A stretch of DNA of 64,000 nt from Nocardiopsis sp. FR4 (GTDB lineage Bacteria > Actinomycetota > Actinomycetes > Streptosporangiales > Streptosporangiaceae): contig NZ_VWVV01000026.1 of the NCBI RefSeq assembly GCF_009830945.1, forward strand, positions 1 through 64,000. The letters run 5' to 3'. The notes beneath the pieces are model-generated. The model was given only the letters and a program-made list of their open reading frames with translations, was not told where the DNA came from and made no database searches. The position numbers and the translations under genes were made by a program. Every line of letters starts with the position of its first letter. Within the stretch, counting starts at the first letter, position 1. Below are positions 51,302 through 59,988 of the stretch, piece after piece.

Positions 51302-52909
51302 GTGGCACACCAGGAACACAACGGGTCAGGCCCAGGCTCCGAGGCGGGCCCGGAGGCCGAGGTCTGGGACCGTCCCGACGGCGACCCGGAGGAGCCCGGG
51401 GCGGAGCCGGAGGCTCCCGCGCCCTCCCCGAAGGAGCAGTGGTTCGGCGGGTTCGAGGGCACGGCCCCGCCCCCGCCGCCCTACGCCCGGCTGCCCGAGG
51501 ACACGCCGTTCCCGGTTCCGGGGAAGACCGGTCCGGCCGAGGAGGAGGACACCGCGCGGGAGGCCCCGGAGGAGCCGCGGCCGGCCGAGGAGCCCGGGGC
51601 GGTCGCCCCCCGGGAGGAACCGGACGGGGACGAGCCGCGGGGAAGCACGGTCCGGCTCGTGCCCGACCCCGTCCGCAAGCGCCCGCAACGGCAGCGCCTC
51701 CAGCGCCCCGCGCGACCGGGCGGGGAACCGGACCCGCTGGGCCCCCGCCGCCTGCGCCGCGACCCCGACGTGCCCGAACCCGAGCAGCTGCCGCCGCTGG
51801 AGACCGACCGCGCCGAGGACCCCGGGGAGCCGGGCGTCCCGGAACCCGCGCCCGCTCCTCCGGCGCCCGCTCCTCCGGCGCCCCCGCGCGAGCGGCCCGA
51901 GCCGCCGCGCACCCTTACCGGGCCCCGGGCCGAACTCGTTCCCGTGCCACCGGTCCAGCCGCCCCCCGAGCCGGACCGGGAGACCTCCGACTCCCTCAAC
52001 GCCGCCACCCTCGTGCGCAACCGGCGCCAGGGGCCCAGCGGCGGCTGGCGCCGGGCCGTGCACACCGCCACGCTGGGCCTGGTCAACCCGGGGGAGTCGC
52101 CCAAGGTGCTGCGCCGACGCGAACTGGTGGCCCGCGCCTGCACGCCCGTGGCCACCGGCCACCACCGCGTGGCCGTGCTCAGCCTCAAGGGCGGGGTCGG
52201 CAAGACCACCACCACGGTCGCCCTGGGCGCCACCCTGGCCTCGCTGCGCGGTGACCGGGTGCTCGCCGTGGACGCCAACCCCGACCGGGGCACGCTCTCG
52301 GACAAGGTGCGCCTGGAGACGGCGGCGACCATCCGCGACCTGCTCAACGAGCGCCACCTGGTCTCCCGCTACGCCGACATCCGCGGGTTCACCTCCCAGG
52401 CCCCCAGCCGCCTGGAGATCCTGGCCTCCGACCGCGACCCGGCGGTCTCGGAGGCCTTCAGCGACGCCGACTACCGCGAGGTCGCCCGGATCGTCGAGCA
52501 CTTCTACTCCATCTGCATCACCGACTGCGGTACCGGGCTGCTGCACTCGGCCATGCGCGGGGTGCTGGGCCTGGCCGACCAGGTGGTCCTGGTCAGCTCG
52601 GCCTCCGTCGACGGCGCGCGCAGCGCCAGCGCCACCCTGGACTGGCTGGAGGCGCACGGCCACGGGGACCTCGTCCGCAGCGCCGTGGTGGTGCTGTCGA
52701 TGGTGCGTTCCGACAGCAAGAGCAGCGTGGACCTCAACCGGCTCCAGGAGCACTTCGCCGCGCGCTGCCGCGACGTCGTGCGGGTGCCCTGGGACGGGCA
52801 CCTGGAGGAGGGCGCGGAGGTGGAGCTGGACCAGCTCGCCCCCGCCACCCGGGACGCCTACCTCCACCTGGCCGCGACCGTCGGGGAGGCCTTCGCCCGG
52901 CAGCCGTGA
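51302..52909 (+). CDS. MinD/ParA-family ATPase with long proline-rich N-terminus
   Basis: 535 residues from GTG 51302, AGGAG 8 bases upstream. The first 230 residues are low-complexity, rich in Pro, Glu and Arg. The P-loop LKGGVGKTTTTVALG is at about 295 (deviant Walker A), and VLAVDANPDRGTL and ITDCGTG follow. Proteins with this architecture occur in type VII secretion loci (EspI-like) and in Streptomyces; no ESX gene is present here. A role in positioning or regulation is likely, but the cargo is unknown. Confidence 0.88.
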   Translation: MAHQEHNGSGPGSEAGPEAEVWDRPDGDPEEPGAEPEAPAPSPKEQWFGGFEGTAPPPPPYARLPEDTPFPVPGKTGPAEEEDTAREAPEEPRPAEEPGAVAPREEPDGDEPRGSTVRLVPDPVRKRPQRQRLQRPARPGGEPDPLGPRRLRRDPDVPEPEQLPPLETDRAEDPGEPGVPEPAPAPPAPAPPAPPRERPEPPRTLTGPRAELVPVPPVQPPPEPDRETSDSLNAATLVRNRRQGPSGGWRRAVHTATLGLVNPGESPKVLRRRELVARACTPVATGHHRVAVLSLKGGVGKTTTTVALGATLASLRGDRVLAVDANPDRGTLSDKVRLETAATIRDLLNERHLVSRYADIRGFTSQAPSRLEILASDRDPAVSEAFSDADYREVARIVEHFYSICITDCGTGLLHSAMRGVLGLADQVVLVSSASVDGARSASATLDWLEAHGHGDLVRSAVVVLSMVRSDSKSSVDLNRLQEHFAARCRDVVRVPWDGHLEEGAEVELDQLAPATRDAYLHLAATVGEAFARQP

Positions 52910-52967
52910 GACTGGTTTTCCCGCGTCGGGTTTCGGACAGGGGAGGTAACGAGGGAAGGGGTTGGGG

Positions 52968-53876
52968 ATGAACGCACACGAACGCCCGCCCGCGATCGTG
53001 GTCGGCGTGGACGGCACACCCGCCTCCCACGCCGCCCTGGTCTGGGCCACCGAGGAGGCCGCCCGGCGCGTGACCCAGCTGCGGATCGTGCACGGCCTGG
53101 GGATGCCGGTGGTGATCGGCGCCTACGGCCCCCCGGCCCGCGGCGCGGTCGAGGACCTGCGGGAGGCCGGGCACGACCTGCTCACCGCGGCCGCCGCCTA
53201 CGTGCACCGGGCCCGGCCCGAGGTGGACGTGGCGACCGTCCTGGCCCCCGAGGACGCGCCCGCCGTCCTGCTCAACGAGGCCCGGCACGAGGACGTCATC
53301 GTGGTGGGTTCGCGCGGCCTGGGCGGGATCCGGGCGATCATGCTCGGCTCGGTCAGCGTGCGCGCCTCCTCGCACGCTCCCTGCCCCGTGGTGGTCGTCC
53401 CCGCCCTGGAGAAGCCGCCGCCGCGACGGGGGCGCGTGGTGGTCGGCGTGGACGGCTCCGACTCCTCCCGCCGCGCGCTGCGCTTCGCCCTGCACGAGGC
53501 CCTGGTCGGCGGCTCGGAGGTCGTGGTCGTCAACAGCTGGCAGGTGCCGCTGCCCGCGGACACCGGGGCGCTGGCCGAGGACGGACGTGAACCGCACGAG
53601 GAGACCTTCGACCGCCAGTCCGAGGAGGTGGTCGCGGGCCTGCTCGCGGACGTGGTCGACGACCGCACCGAACACCTGGAGATCAGCGCGGTGCGCACCC
53701 AGGCCGACCCGGTGGACGCCCTGCTGGAGGCCGCGCGGGAGGCGGACCTTCTCGTCGTGGGCTCGCGGGGCCGGGGTGGGGTTCGGGGCCTGGTGATGGG
53801 CTCGGTGAGCCAGGGGGTGCTGCAGCGCTCCCCGGTACCCGTCGCCGTACTGCCGCCGCACGCCGAGGACGAGTGA
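52968..53876 (+). CDS. Universal stress protein, tandem UspA domains (1)
   Basis: 302 residues from ATG 52968, with AAGGGG 6 bases upstream. Two UspA domains (about 8-143 and 154-298), each with an ATP-binding G-2x-G-9x-G(S/T) motif: VGSRGLGGIRAIMLGSVS and VGSRGRGGVRGLVMGSVS. It is followed after 13 bases by a second tandem UspA gene. In actinobacteria such proteins respond to hypoxia and stress. Confidence 0.94.
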   Translation: MNAHERPPAIVVGVDGTPASHAALVWATEEAARRVTQLRIVHGLGMPVVIGAYGPPARGAVEDLREAGHDLLTAAAAYVHRARPEVDVATVLAPEDAPAVLLNEARHEDVIVVGSRGLGGIRAIMLGSVSVRASSHAPCPVVVVPALEKPPPRRGRVVVGVDGSDSSRRALRFALHEALVGGSEVVVVNSWQVPLPADTGALAEDGREPHEETFDRQSEEVVAGLLADVVDDRTEHLEISAVRTQADPVDALLEAAREADLLVVGSRGRGGVRGLVMGSVSQGVLQRSPVPVAVLPPHAEDE

Positions 53877-53889
53877 CCGAGGAGACACC

Positions 53890-54801
53890 ATGGCAGACAA
53901 CGAGGAACGCACACCCCGGGTCGTCGTGGGGGTGGACGGCTCCGACCCCTCCCGGGCCGCGCTGGACTGGGCCGCGGCCGAGGCGGCCCGCAGGGGCGCG
54001 CCGATCCTGGCGGTACACGCGCTGGGGATGCCGCTGATCGTGCCGGTCACCGCCGGGCCCGCCCGCTTCGAGCCCACGGAGGAGATCGCGGACCAGGCCA
54101 CCGACGTGCTCACCCGGGTGACCGAACGGGTCCGCGACCTCCAGCCCGCGGTCACCGTGGAGACCGAGACCGCCCTGGACGAGGCGCCGCTGGCCCTGCT
54201 GCGGCACGTCCGCCCCCAGGACCTGCTCGTCGTGGGCTCGCGCGGACTCGGCTCGGTCGCGTCGGTCTTCGTCGGCTCGGTCAGCATCCGGGTGGCCGCG
54301 CAGGCGCCCTGCCCCGTCGCGGTGGTTCCCTCCCGGTGGCGGCACCGGACCTCGCTGGACCGGATCGTGGTCGGCGTCGACGGCTCGGACAACTCCCGCC
54401 GCGCCCTGCGCCTGGCGGTCGACCTGGCCGACGAGGGCGGGGGCGAGCTGGTCGTGGTCAACAGCTGGGAGGTTCCCTACCCCTACGACCCGGTCGCGAT
54501 GACCGCGATGGGCTACGAACCCCAGGAGCGGCTGTTCGACCGCAATTCCGAGGAGCTCGTGGACGAGATGCTGAACGAGGTCGCCGACGGGTTCAGCCGG
54601 GAGCGGGTCACCGTGGTGCGCACCCAGGACAGCCCGGTGAACGCTCTGCTCCGGGCGGCCGAGGACGCCGACGCCGTCGTCGTGGGATCCCGCGGCCGGG
54701 GAAGCGTGCGCGGCCTGCTCCTGGGCTCGGTCAGCCAGGGCCTGCTGCACCGCGCCGACATCCCGGTGGTGATCCTGCCCCACCGGGCCGAGGACGGCTA
54801 G
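53890..54801 (+). CDS. Universal stress protein, tandem UspA domains (2)
   Basis: 303 residues. Domains at about 9-147 and 158-300, with VGSRGLGSVASVFVGSVS and VGSRGRGSVRGLLLGSVS as nucleotide sites. It is a duplicate of the gene before it; both share the pattern NSWxVPxPxD in the second domain. The two are co-transcribed. The stop codon overlaps the convergent VOC stop by 4 bases. Confidence 0.94.
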   Translation: MADNEERTPRVVVGVDGSDPSRAALDWAAAEAARRGAPILAVHALGMPLIVPVTAGPARFEPTEEIADQATDVLTRVTERVRDLQPAVTVETETALDEAPLALLRHVRPQDLLVVGSRGLGSVASVFVGSVSIRVAAQAPCPVAVVPSRWRHRTSLDRIVVGVDGSDNSRRALRLAVDLADEGGGELVVVNSWEVPYPYDPVAMTAMGYEPQERLFDRNSEELVDEMLNEVADGFSRERVTVVRTQDSPVNALLRAAEDADAVVVGSRGRGSVRGLLLGSVSQGLLHRADIPVVILPHRAEDG

Positions 54802-55163
54802 CCGCCGTACTCCAGACAGAAAGGGTGCCCGGCGGGGTCGGCGTAGACCCGGAACAGGTCCTCGGGGTCCTCCTCCGCGACCGCGAGCCTGCGTGCTCCC
54901 AGCGCGAGCGCACGCGTTTCCGCCGCCTCGATGTCCTCGACCCAGATGTCCAGGTGCACCTGCTGCGGCCGCTCCGGGTCGGGCCAGTCCGGCGGGCGGT
55001 GGTCGGGGGCGTGCTGGAAGGCCAGGCGGGGCCACTCCTCGCCGACCACCACCCACCGCCGGCTGCGCCGGGTCACGGGCAGCCCCAGAAGCTGCGAGTA
55101 GAACTCCGCCAGAGCGTCGGGGTCGGGACAGTCCAGGGCCACGGTGTGCAGTCGCGCGTTCAT
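54798..55163 (-). CDS. VOC-superfamily protein (glyoxalase/bleomycin-resistance fold)
   Basis: 121 residues. The pattern HTVALDCPDPDALAEFYSQLLGLPV, QVHLDIWVEDIEAAE and VYADPAGHPFCLE shows two beta-alpha-beta-beta-beta modules with the possible metal residues H6, H and E. Members bind or transform small molecules. Its 3' end overlaps that of the Usp gene. It is preceded on the same strand by two small membrane protein genes 19 bases away. Confidence 0.9.
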   Translation of the reverse strand: MNARLHTVALDCPDPDALAEFYSQLLGLPVTRRSRRWVVVGEEWPRLAFQHAPDHRPPDWPDPERPQQVHLDIWVEDIEAAETRALALGARRLAVAEEDPEDLFRVYADPAGHPFCLEYGG

Positions 55164-55181
55164 GCGCCGCGTCCTTCCCCC

Positions 55182-55385
55182 TCACGCGGAAACGATGCCT
55201 TGCGGGGAGCCGTGTCCTGCGTGCGGGCCCTGACGAAGCACTGGACGGATGCCCGCCCACAGGATCCCGCACACGGCGTACAGCCACCCCCAGGGGCTCT
55301 CGACCACGACGAGCCCGACCGTGCCGAGGAGGAACCACAGGGCACTGGCCGCGAGGTTGAGGACGTCCATCGTCCGTGTTCTCAT
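55182..55385 (-). CDS. Small two-helix membrane protein
   Basis: 67 residues from ATG 55385, with GGGAGG 5 bases upstream. Two membrane helices: LNLAASALWFLLGTVGLVVV and WGWLYAVCGILWAGIRPVL. Its start overlaps the stop of the preceding small membrane gene (ATGA). Family not recognised. Confidence 0.7.
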   Translation of the reverse strand: MRTRTMDVLNLAASALWFLLGTVGLVVVESPWGWLYAVCGILWAGIRPVLRQGPHAGHGSPQGIVSA

Positions 55386-55618
55386 GCCGCCTCCCGCCTG
55401 GACTCGTCGCCGGCCGCCGGTGAGACGCGTCGGACCGCTGAGCGCCGGGACCGGAACAGTCGGGCGGCGAGCGGTCCCGCGCCCCCTCCGACGAGTCCGG
55501 CCAGTCCCCCGGTGACCCATGACGGCCACTCGGTCAACAGCCAGAGGGGGAGTGAGAGGGCCAGCATGACGACCACCGTCACGGCGATGCTCGTCATCAT
55601 CTGCGGCAGGGGGTCCAT
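55382..55618 (-). CDS. Small membrane protein
   Basis: 78 residues from ATG 55618, with GAGGAGG 6 bases upstream. Two hydrophobic segments (MMTSIAVTVVVMLALSLPLW and WVTGGLAGLVGGGAGPLAARL) and a basic C-terminus. It is coupled to the next small membrane gene. The frame is open to 55945 but crosses the tRNA-Ser region. Function unknown. Confidence 0.7.
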   Translation of the reverse strand: MDPLPQMMTSIAVTVVVMLALSLPLWLLTEWPSWVTGGLAGLVGGGAGPLAARLFRSRRSAVRRVSPAAGDESRREAA

Positions 55619-55825
55619 CCGAGGCCTCCTCGGGGGTGGGCGGGCCGTGTGTCGAAGCGGGCCTGCTTGGGGGCTGCCGGTCCCGGCTCGCACTACCAAC
55701 GGACCCGGGCCCACTGCTCCGACGCCCCGGACGGCTCCACGCCCGCCCGCGCGCGGGCGGGCCGCTGCCCGAGCCCTGGCGGCTCGCCGCAACCGATCAC
55801 AACGAGTAGAGGGCGGACACGGAGA

Positions 55826-55877
55826 GGGCCGCCCGGGCCGGGACGCGTCGCTGGCGACGTTCCGGGCCGGGCGGCCC
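55826..55877 (-). terminator. Terminator of tRNA-Ser
   Basis: GGGCCGCCCGG (55826-55836) pairs with CCGGGCGGCCC (55867-55877) just downstream of the tRNA on the minus strand. Confidence 0.75.
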
Positions 55878-55883
55878 CGTACG

Positions 55884-55972
55884 CGGAGGGTGTGGGATTT
55901 GAACCCACGAAGCCCCGTCAAGGACTTGGTGCTTTTCAAGAGCACTGCACTCGGCCGCTATGCGAACCCTCC
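55884..55972 (-). tRNA. tRNA-Ser (anticodon UGA)
   Basis: 89 nt on the minus strand. Acceptor GGAGGGT pairs with ACCCTCC, discriminator G, anticodon loop CTTGAAA (TGA anticodon), long variable arm (GTCCTTGACGGGGC), T-loop GTTCAAAT. No CCA encoded. Confidence 0.96.
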
Positions 55973-56103
55973 ATGCGGAGAGCGACTCTCCGCCAGTCAT
56001 GTTAGCCCACAGCCCTCCTCCGGCGGTGCCCGACCGGAAGGCCGGTCCCACAGGCGGCCGGCCGGGTTCCACCCTTGGGTTACTCGCTAGTAACATGAGG
56101 TTC

Positions 56104-56571
56104 ATGGCACACATGAACGCTGAGGCGGCCGAGACGGCCAAGGCCGGTTTCCTGGCCGCCGTGCCCTTCGCCCGCACCCTCGGACTGACCTTCACCGAGC
56201 TGGACCACGGGCGCGCCGTCATGCGCCTGCCCGACAACGCCGACCACCACAACCACGTCGGAGGCCCGCACGCGGGCGCCATGTTCACCGTGGCCGAGTC
56301 CGCCTCCGGCGCGGCCGTCATCGCCGCCTTCAGCGACCAGTTCGACCGGGCCGTCCCCCTGCCCACCACGGCCCGGATCGACTTCCTCAAGCTCGCCATG
56401 GGCGACCTGACCGCCGAGGCGACCCTGGGCCGCCCCCGGGAGGAGGTCGTCGCCGAGCTCGACGCCGGCACGCGCCCGGAGTTCCCCGTGGAGGCCGAGC
56501 TGCGTACCGGGGACGGCACCGTCACCGGCCGCATGAGCGTCACCTGGACGCTGCGCCCCGACCGGAGGTAG
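56104..56571 (+). CDS. Hotdog-fold thioesterase-like protein (DUF4442/PaaI type)
   Basis: 155 residues from ATG 56104. Residues 30-60 include MRLPDNADHHNHVGGPHAGAMFTVAES, the hotdog active-site region, followed by TTARIDFLKLAMGDLTAEATL. It likely hydrolyses an acyl-CoA. A -10-like TAGTAAC stands about 14 bases before the start and no ribosome binding site is visible, so the transcript may be leaderless from ATG 56104; ATG 56095 and 56113 are alternatives. It precedes dnaN. Confidence 0.85.
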   Translation: MAHMNAEAAETAKAGFLAAVPFARTLGLTFTELDHGRAVMRLPDNADHHNHVGGPHAGAMFTVAESASGAAVIAAFSDQFDRAVPLPTTARIDFLKLAMGDLTAEATLGRPREEVVAELDAGTRPEFPVEAELRTGDGTVTGRMSVTWTLRPDRR

Positions 56572-56648
56572 GTCCGTCGGACAGGGGCGTTTGTCGGCCT
56601 CGCTGGGTACGTTGACCGGTGGACCACAGCGACGAGGGAGGCCCCATC

Positions 56649-57803
56649 GTGAAACTTCGAGTGGACCGCGACGCGTTCGCCGACGCGGTCGCCTGGACGG
56701 CCCGGGCACTGCCCTCCCGGCCCGCCATCCCGGTGCTCGCGGGTATCCGCATGGAGCTCTCTCCGGACGGCTCCTCACTGCACCTGAGCGGTTTCGACTA
56801 CGAGGTCTCCACCCGCGCCTCGGTCGAGGTGCTCTCCGAGGAGGGCGGAGCCGCCCTCGTGCCCGGCCGCCTGCTGTCCGAGATCGTGCGCAACCTGCCG
56901 CCCGGCTCCGTGCACATCGACACCGACGGCCCCCGGCTGCGCGTCTCCGGAGGCGCGGCCCGCTTCACCCTCATCACCATGCCGCTGGAGGACTACCCCA
57001 CGCTGCCCGGCATGCCCGGCCGCATCGGCTCGGTCTCCTCCGACGCCTTCGCCGCCGCGGTGCGCCAGGTGACCCCGGCGGCCAGCCGGGACGACACCCT
57101 GCCCATGCTCACCGGCGCCTACCTCGACTTCCGCGGGGACACCCTGAGCGTGGTGGCCACCGACCGCTACCGCATCGCCGTGCGCGACCTGTGGTGGAAC
57201 CCCGACGGCCAGGGGCTGGACGTGGCCGCCCTGGTGCCCGCCCGCACGCTCAGCGACACCGTGCGGGGCCTGATCACCCGCTCCAACGTGGACATCGCCC
57301 TGTCCACGGTCCGCGGGGGCGACGGCGTCAGCCTGTCCCCGGGCGAGGGCATGATCGGCTTCGAGAACGGCGAGCGCCGCACCACCACCCGGCTGATCGA
57401 CAGCGAGTTCGTCAAGTACGCCGCCTGGTTCCCCAAGGAGTTCGCCGCGCGCGCCGAGGTGGCCGTGGCGCCCCTGGCGGAGGCGGTCAAGCGCGTGGCC
57501 CTGGTCGCCGACCGCAACACGCCGCTGCGTCTGGCCTTCGCCGGGGGCGAGGTCGTGCTGGAGGCGGGCTCGGGCGAGGACGCCCAGGCCGTCGAGGCGA
57601 TCGAGGTCGGCTACGAGGGCGACCCGATGCGGTTGGCCTTCCGCCCCGACTACCTCATGGACGGCCTGTCGGGCGTGGAGAGCGACACCGCGCACCTGAA
57701 CCTCACCGAGCCGACCAAACCCGCGGTGATCACCGACGTGCCGGTCAAGGAGGGCGAGAAGCCGTCCTTCCGCTATCTGGTTCAGCCTTTGCGGGTGTCC
57801 TGA
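56649..57803 (+). CDS. dnaN: DNA polymerase III beta subunit (sliding clamp), not beside dnaA
   Basis: 384 residues from GTG 56649; GAGGGAGG lies 8 bases before it. All three clamp domains are present (about 1-120, 125-245, 250-380): FADAVAWTARALPSRPAIPVL, RGDTLSVVATDRYRIAVRDL and RLAFRPDYLMDGL. The canonical dnaN of actinobacteria lies between dnaA and recF; here the neighbours are a thioesterase and DUF2786, so this is probably a second clamp gene. Four perfect DnaA boxes follow. It could also be the only copy in a rearranged locus; only the full genome can tell. Confidence 0.93.
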   Translation: MKLRVDRDAFADAVAWTARALPSRPAIPVLAGIRMELSPDGSSLHLSGFDYEVSTRASVEVLSEEGGAALVPGRLLSEIVRNLPPGSVHIDTDGPRLRVSGGAARFTLITMPLEDYPTLPGMPGRIGSVSSDAFAAAVRQVTPAASRDDTLPMLTGAYLDFRGDTLSVVATDRYRIAVRDLWWNPDGQGLDVAALVPARTLSDTVRGLITRSNVDIALSTVRGGDGVSLSPGEGMIGFENGERRTTTRLIDSEFVKYAAWFPKEFAARAEVAVAPLAEAVKRVALVADRNTPLRLAFAGGEVVLEAGSGEDAQAVEAIEVGYEGDPMRLAFRPDYLMDGLSGVESDTAHLNLTEPTKPAVITDVPVKEGEKPSFRYLVQPLRVS

Positions 57804-57841
57804 ACTGGGGTTTTGGTCCCTTTCTCTGCCGACCCGGCCCC

Positions 57842-58000
57842 TTATCCACAGAGTTATCCACAGGAAGGCGGCCTTCCTGTGGATAACCCGCGGTAACCGT
57901 GACCAACCGACACCCGAACCGCCCTCGCTGAACTCTCGCATTTCGGCTCTGACATGCGGAAACAGCAAAGAGGGCTGTTCTGTGCACAACCTGTGGATAA
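57842..58000. promoter_or_regulatory. Cluster of four perfect DnaA boxes including a 35-bp palindrome
   Basis: TTATCCACA at 57842-57850 and 57854-57862; TGTGGATAA at 57878-57886 and 57992-58000. The second and third lie in a perfect palindrome (arms 57853-57869 and 57871-57887). All are exact matches to the E. coli consensus, though high-GC actinomycetes usually use TTGTCCACA. A further near-match (TGTGCACAA) is at 57981-57989. It may be a DnaA-titration, regulatory or terminator site. Confidence 0.75.
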
Positions 58001-58027
58001 CTTCGGCCTCCGGTGGAGGAAAAGGTG

Positions 58028-58849
58028 CTAGTCGCTCTCCGCCAGCGCGGACGTGCCGCCGCCGCCCACAGGGGTGTCCAGTCCCAATTCCGCCTGGCGC
58101 CCCCGCCGGTAACCCGCCCGGTACCCCGCCGCGCTGTGCGTGCGCTCGGGACGGTGCTTGCGTAGCTGAGGGAACTGGCGGTGGAACTCCTCGTTCACCC
58201 GGTGCACGTCGTCCCGCAGCACCAGCTCGGCACCGCGCGCGGGCTCCTCGCCGCCCCCGACCGAGCCCTCCGGCGAGGCCATCTCCTGCAACCGGGCCCG
58301 GAACTCGCGGATGCGCTCGGCCACCGCCTGCCCGTAGGCGCGCACGAACGAGCGGTAGTAGCGCTTGCGCTCGGTCTCCAGCTCCGAACGCGTGTAGTTG
58401 CGCAGCTCCCGGATGTCGGACACGTGCGACGAGCTCATGAACTTCGCCGACGCCTCCATCTGCATCGAGATCGACGGCAGGAGCATCCGCAGCGCGTCCA
58501 GCGCGCTCACCGTGCCCACCAGGATCATGACGCGCTCGGTGTTCTCGGAGTTGTTGCCCCGTACCGCGGACTGGCAGCCGTAGGCGGCGGCGATGTCGGC
58601 CAGCGCCCGCACCCGTGCCTTGCCGTGTCCGCCCACTCCCGACACCGTGTAGTCCATACGGCTGATCGCGTCCGGAGCCTCGCCCCTCTCGGCGCGGGCC
58701 TCGGCCTCCGCGATCGCGTGGCGGGTCATCAGCTCGGCGGCCTTGGCGGTGAACGCCTGGCTCTCGGCATCAGTAACCGCGGGGTCCTCCGCCATGCGGA
58801 GGAGCCCGCGGACCCGCTCGACCATCTTCTGACGAGCAGATTCAGTCAT
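58028..58849 (-). CDS. DUF2786-domain protein
   Basis: 273 residues. The N-terminal DUF2786 domain (about 5-50: KMVERVRGLLRMAEDPAVTD...ESQAFTAKAAELM) is followed by a helical region with YTRSELETERKRYYRSFVRAYGQAVAERIREFRARL, probably a coiled coil. The C-terminus is Pro/Gly/basic. Function unknown; some members are found in phage-like settings. Its 3' end faces the DnaA-box cluster and dnaN. Confidence 0.86.
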   Translation of the reverse strand: MTESARQKMVERVRGLLRMAEDPAVTDAESQAFTAKAAELMTRHAIAEAEARAERGEAPDAISRMDYTVSGVGGHGKARVRALADIAAAYGCQSAVRGNNSENTERVMILVGTVSALDALRMLLPSISMQMEASAKFMSSSHVSDIRELRNYTRSELETERKRYYRSFVRAYGQAVAERIREFRARLQEMASPEGSVGGGEEPARGAELVLRDDVHRVNEEFHRQFPQLRKHRPERTHSAAGYRAGYRRGRQAELGLDTPVGGGGTSALAESD

Positions 58850-58912
58850 CGGCGCCCGGTTGTCTCCCTAGGTTGCGTGTCTCGCTTCCGCCAGCGGCGG
58901 AAAACACCGAGC

Positions 58913-59332
58913 CTAGGCGTTCTTGTTCCCGACCACCATCGCGATGAGACCCACGGTGACCCAGATGGCCGCCGCGACGAACAGTCCGCCGAACAGTCCG
59001 CCGAGGATCGAGCCCGTGAGGATGCTGACGAGGGCGTAGCCCGCGCCGCCGATCCCGGCGGGCACGGCCGCGTACCGGAACGGGTAGGTGGCCGCGTACC
59101 GCCTGCCCCGGCGGTCGGCCTTGCCTCTCATCACGCCGCCCACGCCGCCGATCAGCGAGAAGAAGATCACCGCGGCGGTCAGCCCGGAGGCGATGGCGCC
59201 CAGGCCCGAGCCCAGGTTGAGGAGGAAGAAGAGGGCCCCACCGGCGGCACCGCCCAGCACCGAGGTGGTCCAGGGCCAGATCATCGTCGCCGATGCGACG
59301 GGAGTGAATGCGTTGCCCCGTTCCAGCGTCAT
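58913..59332 (-). CDS. Small membrane protein of unknown family
   Basis: 139 residues from ATG 59332, with GGAG 8 bases upstream. Four or five membrane helices: WTTSVLGGAAGGALFFLLNL, ASGLTAAVIFFSLIGGVGGV, AAVPAGIGGAGYALVSILTG and GLFVAAAIWVTVGLIAMVV. A basic loop RGKADRRGRRY lies after the second helix. The frame is open much further upstream, which is read-through. Role unknown. Confidence 0.75.
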   Translation of the reverse strand: MTLERGNAFTPVASATMIWPWTTSVLGGAAGGALFFLLNLGSGLGAIASGLTAAVIFFSLIGGVGGVMRGKADRRGRRYAATYPFRYAAVPAGIGGAGYALVSILTGSILGGLFGGLFVAAAIWVTVGLIAMVVGNKNA

Positions 59333-59508
59333 GTCCACTGCTCCAGTCGAATAGCGTGACGACCGCTCTTCGCCGGGCCGTCCCCTCCAGCATGCGGGAC
59401 CGGGGGTACCGAGTACATCAGGGCCCGTCCCTGACATTCCCCTTACTCGCACGTGGTACCCCGCCAACGTTCGGGGAGGGGTCGCGGGTTCCGGGCGGGG
59501 CGTGCGGA

Positions 59509-59988
59509 TCACCCGGCCGCGGAGGCGGTCAGGTTCGCGTACAGGTGCGGCCACGCCGCGCGGAACGGGGGCAGCAGCGGAAGGGCGGGGGCCGACTCCA
59601 CCGGGACCCAGCGCACCTCGTGGCTCTCGGAGTTGCCCGGCCGGAACGGCGTCATCCCCGGAAGCCGCGCCATGAACGTGTCGTAGCGCCACACGGTCAG
59701 GTCCTGCTCGTGCACGCCCAGGAGCGTGTACTCGTCCAGGTCCCCGGCGACCTCCTCGCGGAACTCGCGCACGGCCGCCTCCAGCGGCGTCTCGTCCCGG
59801 TTGCGCGCTCCGCCCGGGATGCCCCAGGTGCCGCCCATGTGGGTCCACCCGGCCCGGTGCTGGAGCAGCACGTGGCCGGTTCCGGCCGTGTCGGTGGCGT
59901 ACAGCAGCAGACCGGCCGCGCCGTAGACCCCCCACCTGCGCGATCCGTCCGGCAGGCTCACCCAGCCGTTTCCGTCGCCGTCCAGCAT
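59509..59988 (-). CDS. Nudix hydrolase
   Basis: 159 residues from ATG 59988, with GGAGG 5 bases upstream; TTG 60000 in frame precedes it. The Nudix box runs from GGARNRDETPLEAAVREFREEVAG and contains all required residues. An N-terminal SRRWGVYGAAGLLLYA and HMGGTWGIPGG show the fold. It is typical of housekeeping ADP-sugar or (deoxy)nucleotide pyrophosphatases. It is not related closely to the AICE Nudix gene. Confidence 0.92.
   Translation of the reverse strand: MLDGDGNGWVSLPDGSRRWGVYGAAGLLLYATDTAGTGHVLLQHRAGWTHMGGTWGIPGGARNRDETPLEAAVREFREEVAGDLDEYTLLGVHEQDLTVWRYDTFMARLPGMTPFRPGNSESHEVRWVPVESAPALPLLPPFRAAWPHLYANLTASAAG

Noticed and set aside
57842-58000. Chromosomal oriC
   Set aside because: Only four boxes, no dnaA or recF, and actinomycete oriC regions usually carry many more boxes; recorded as DnaA-box cluster only.
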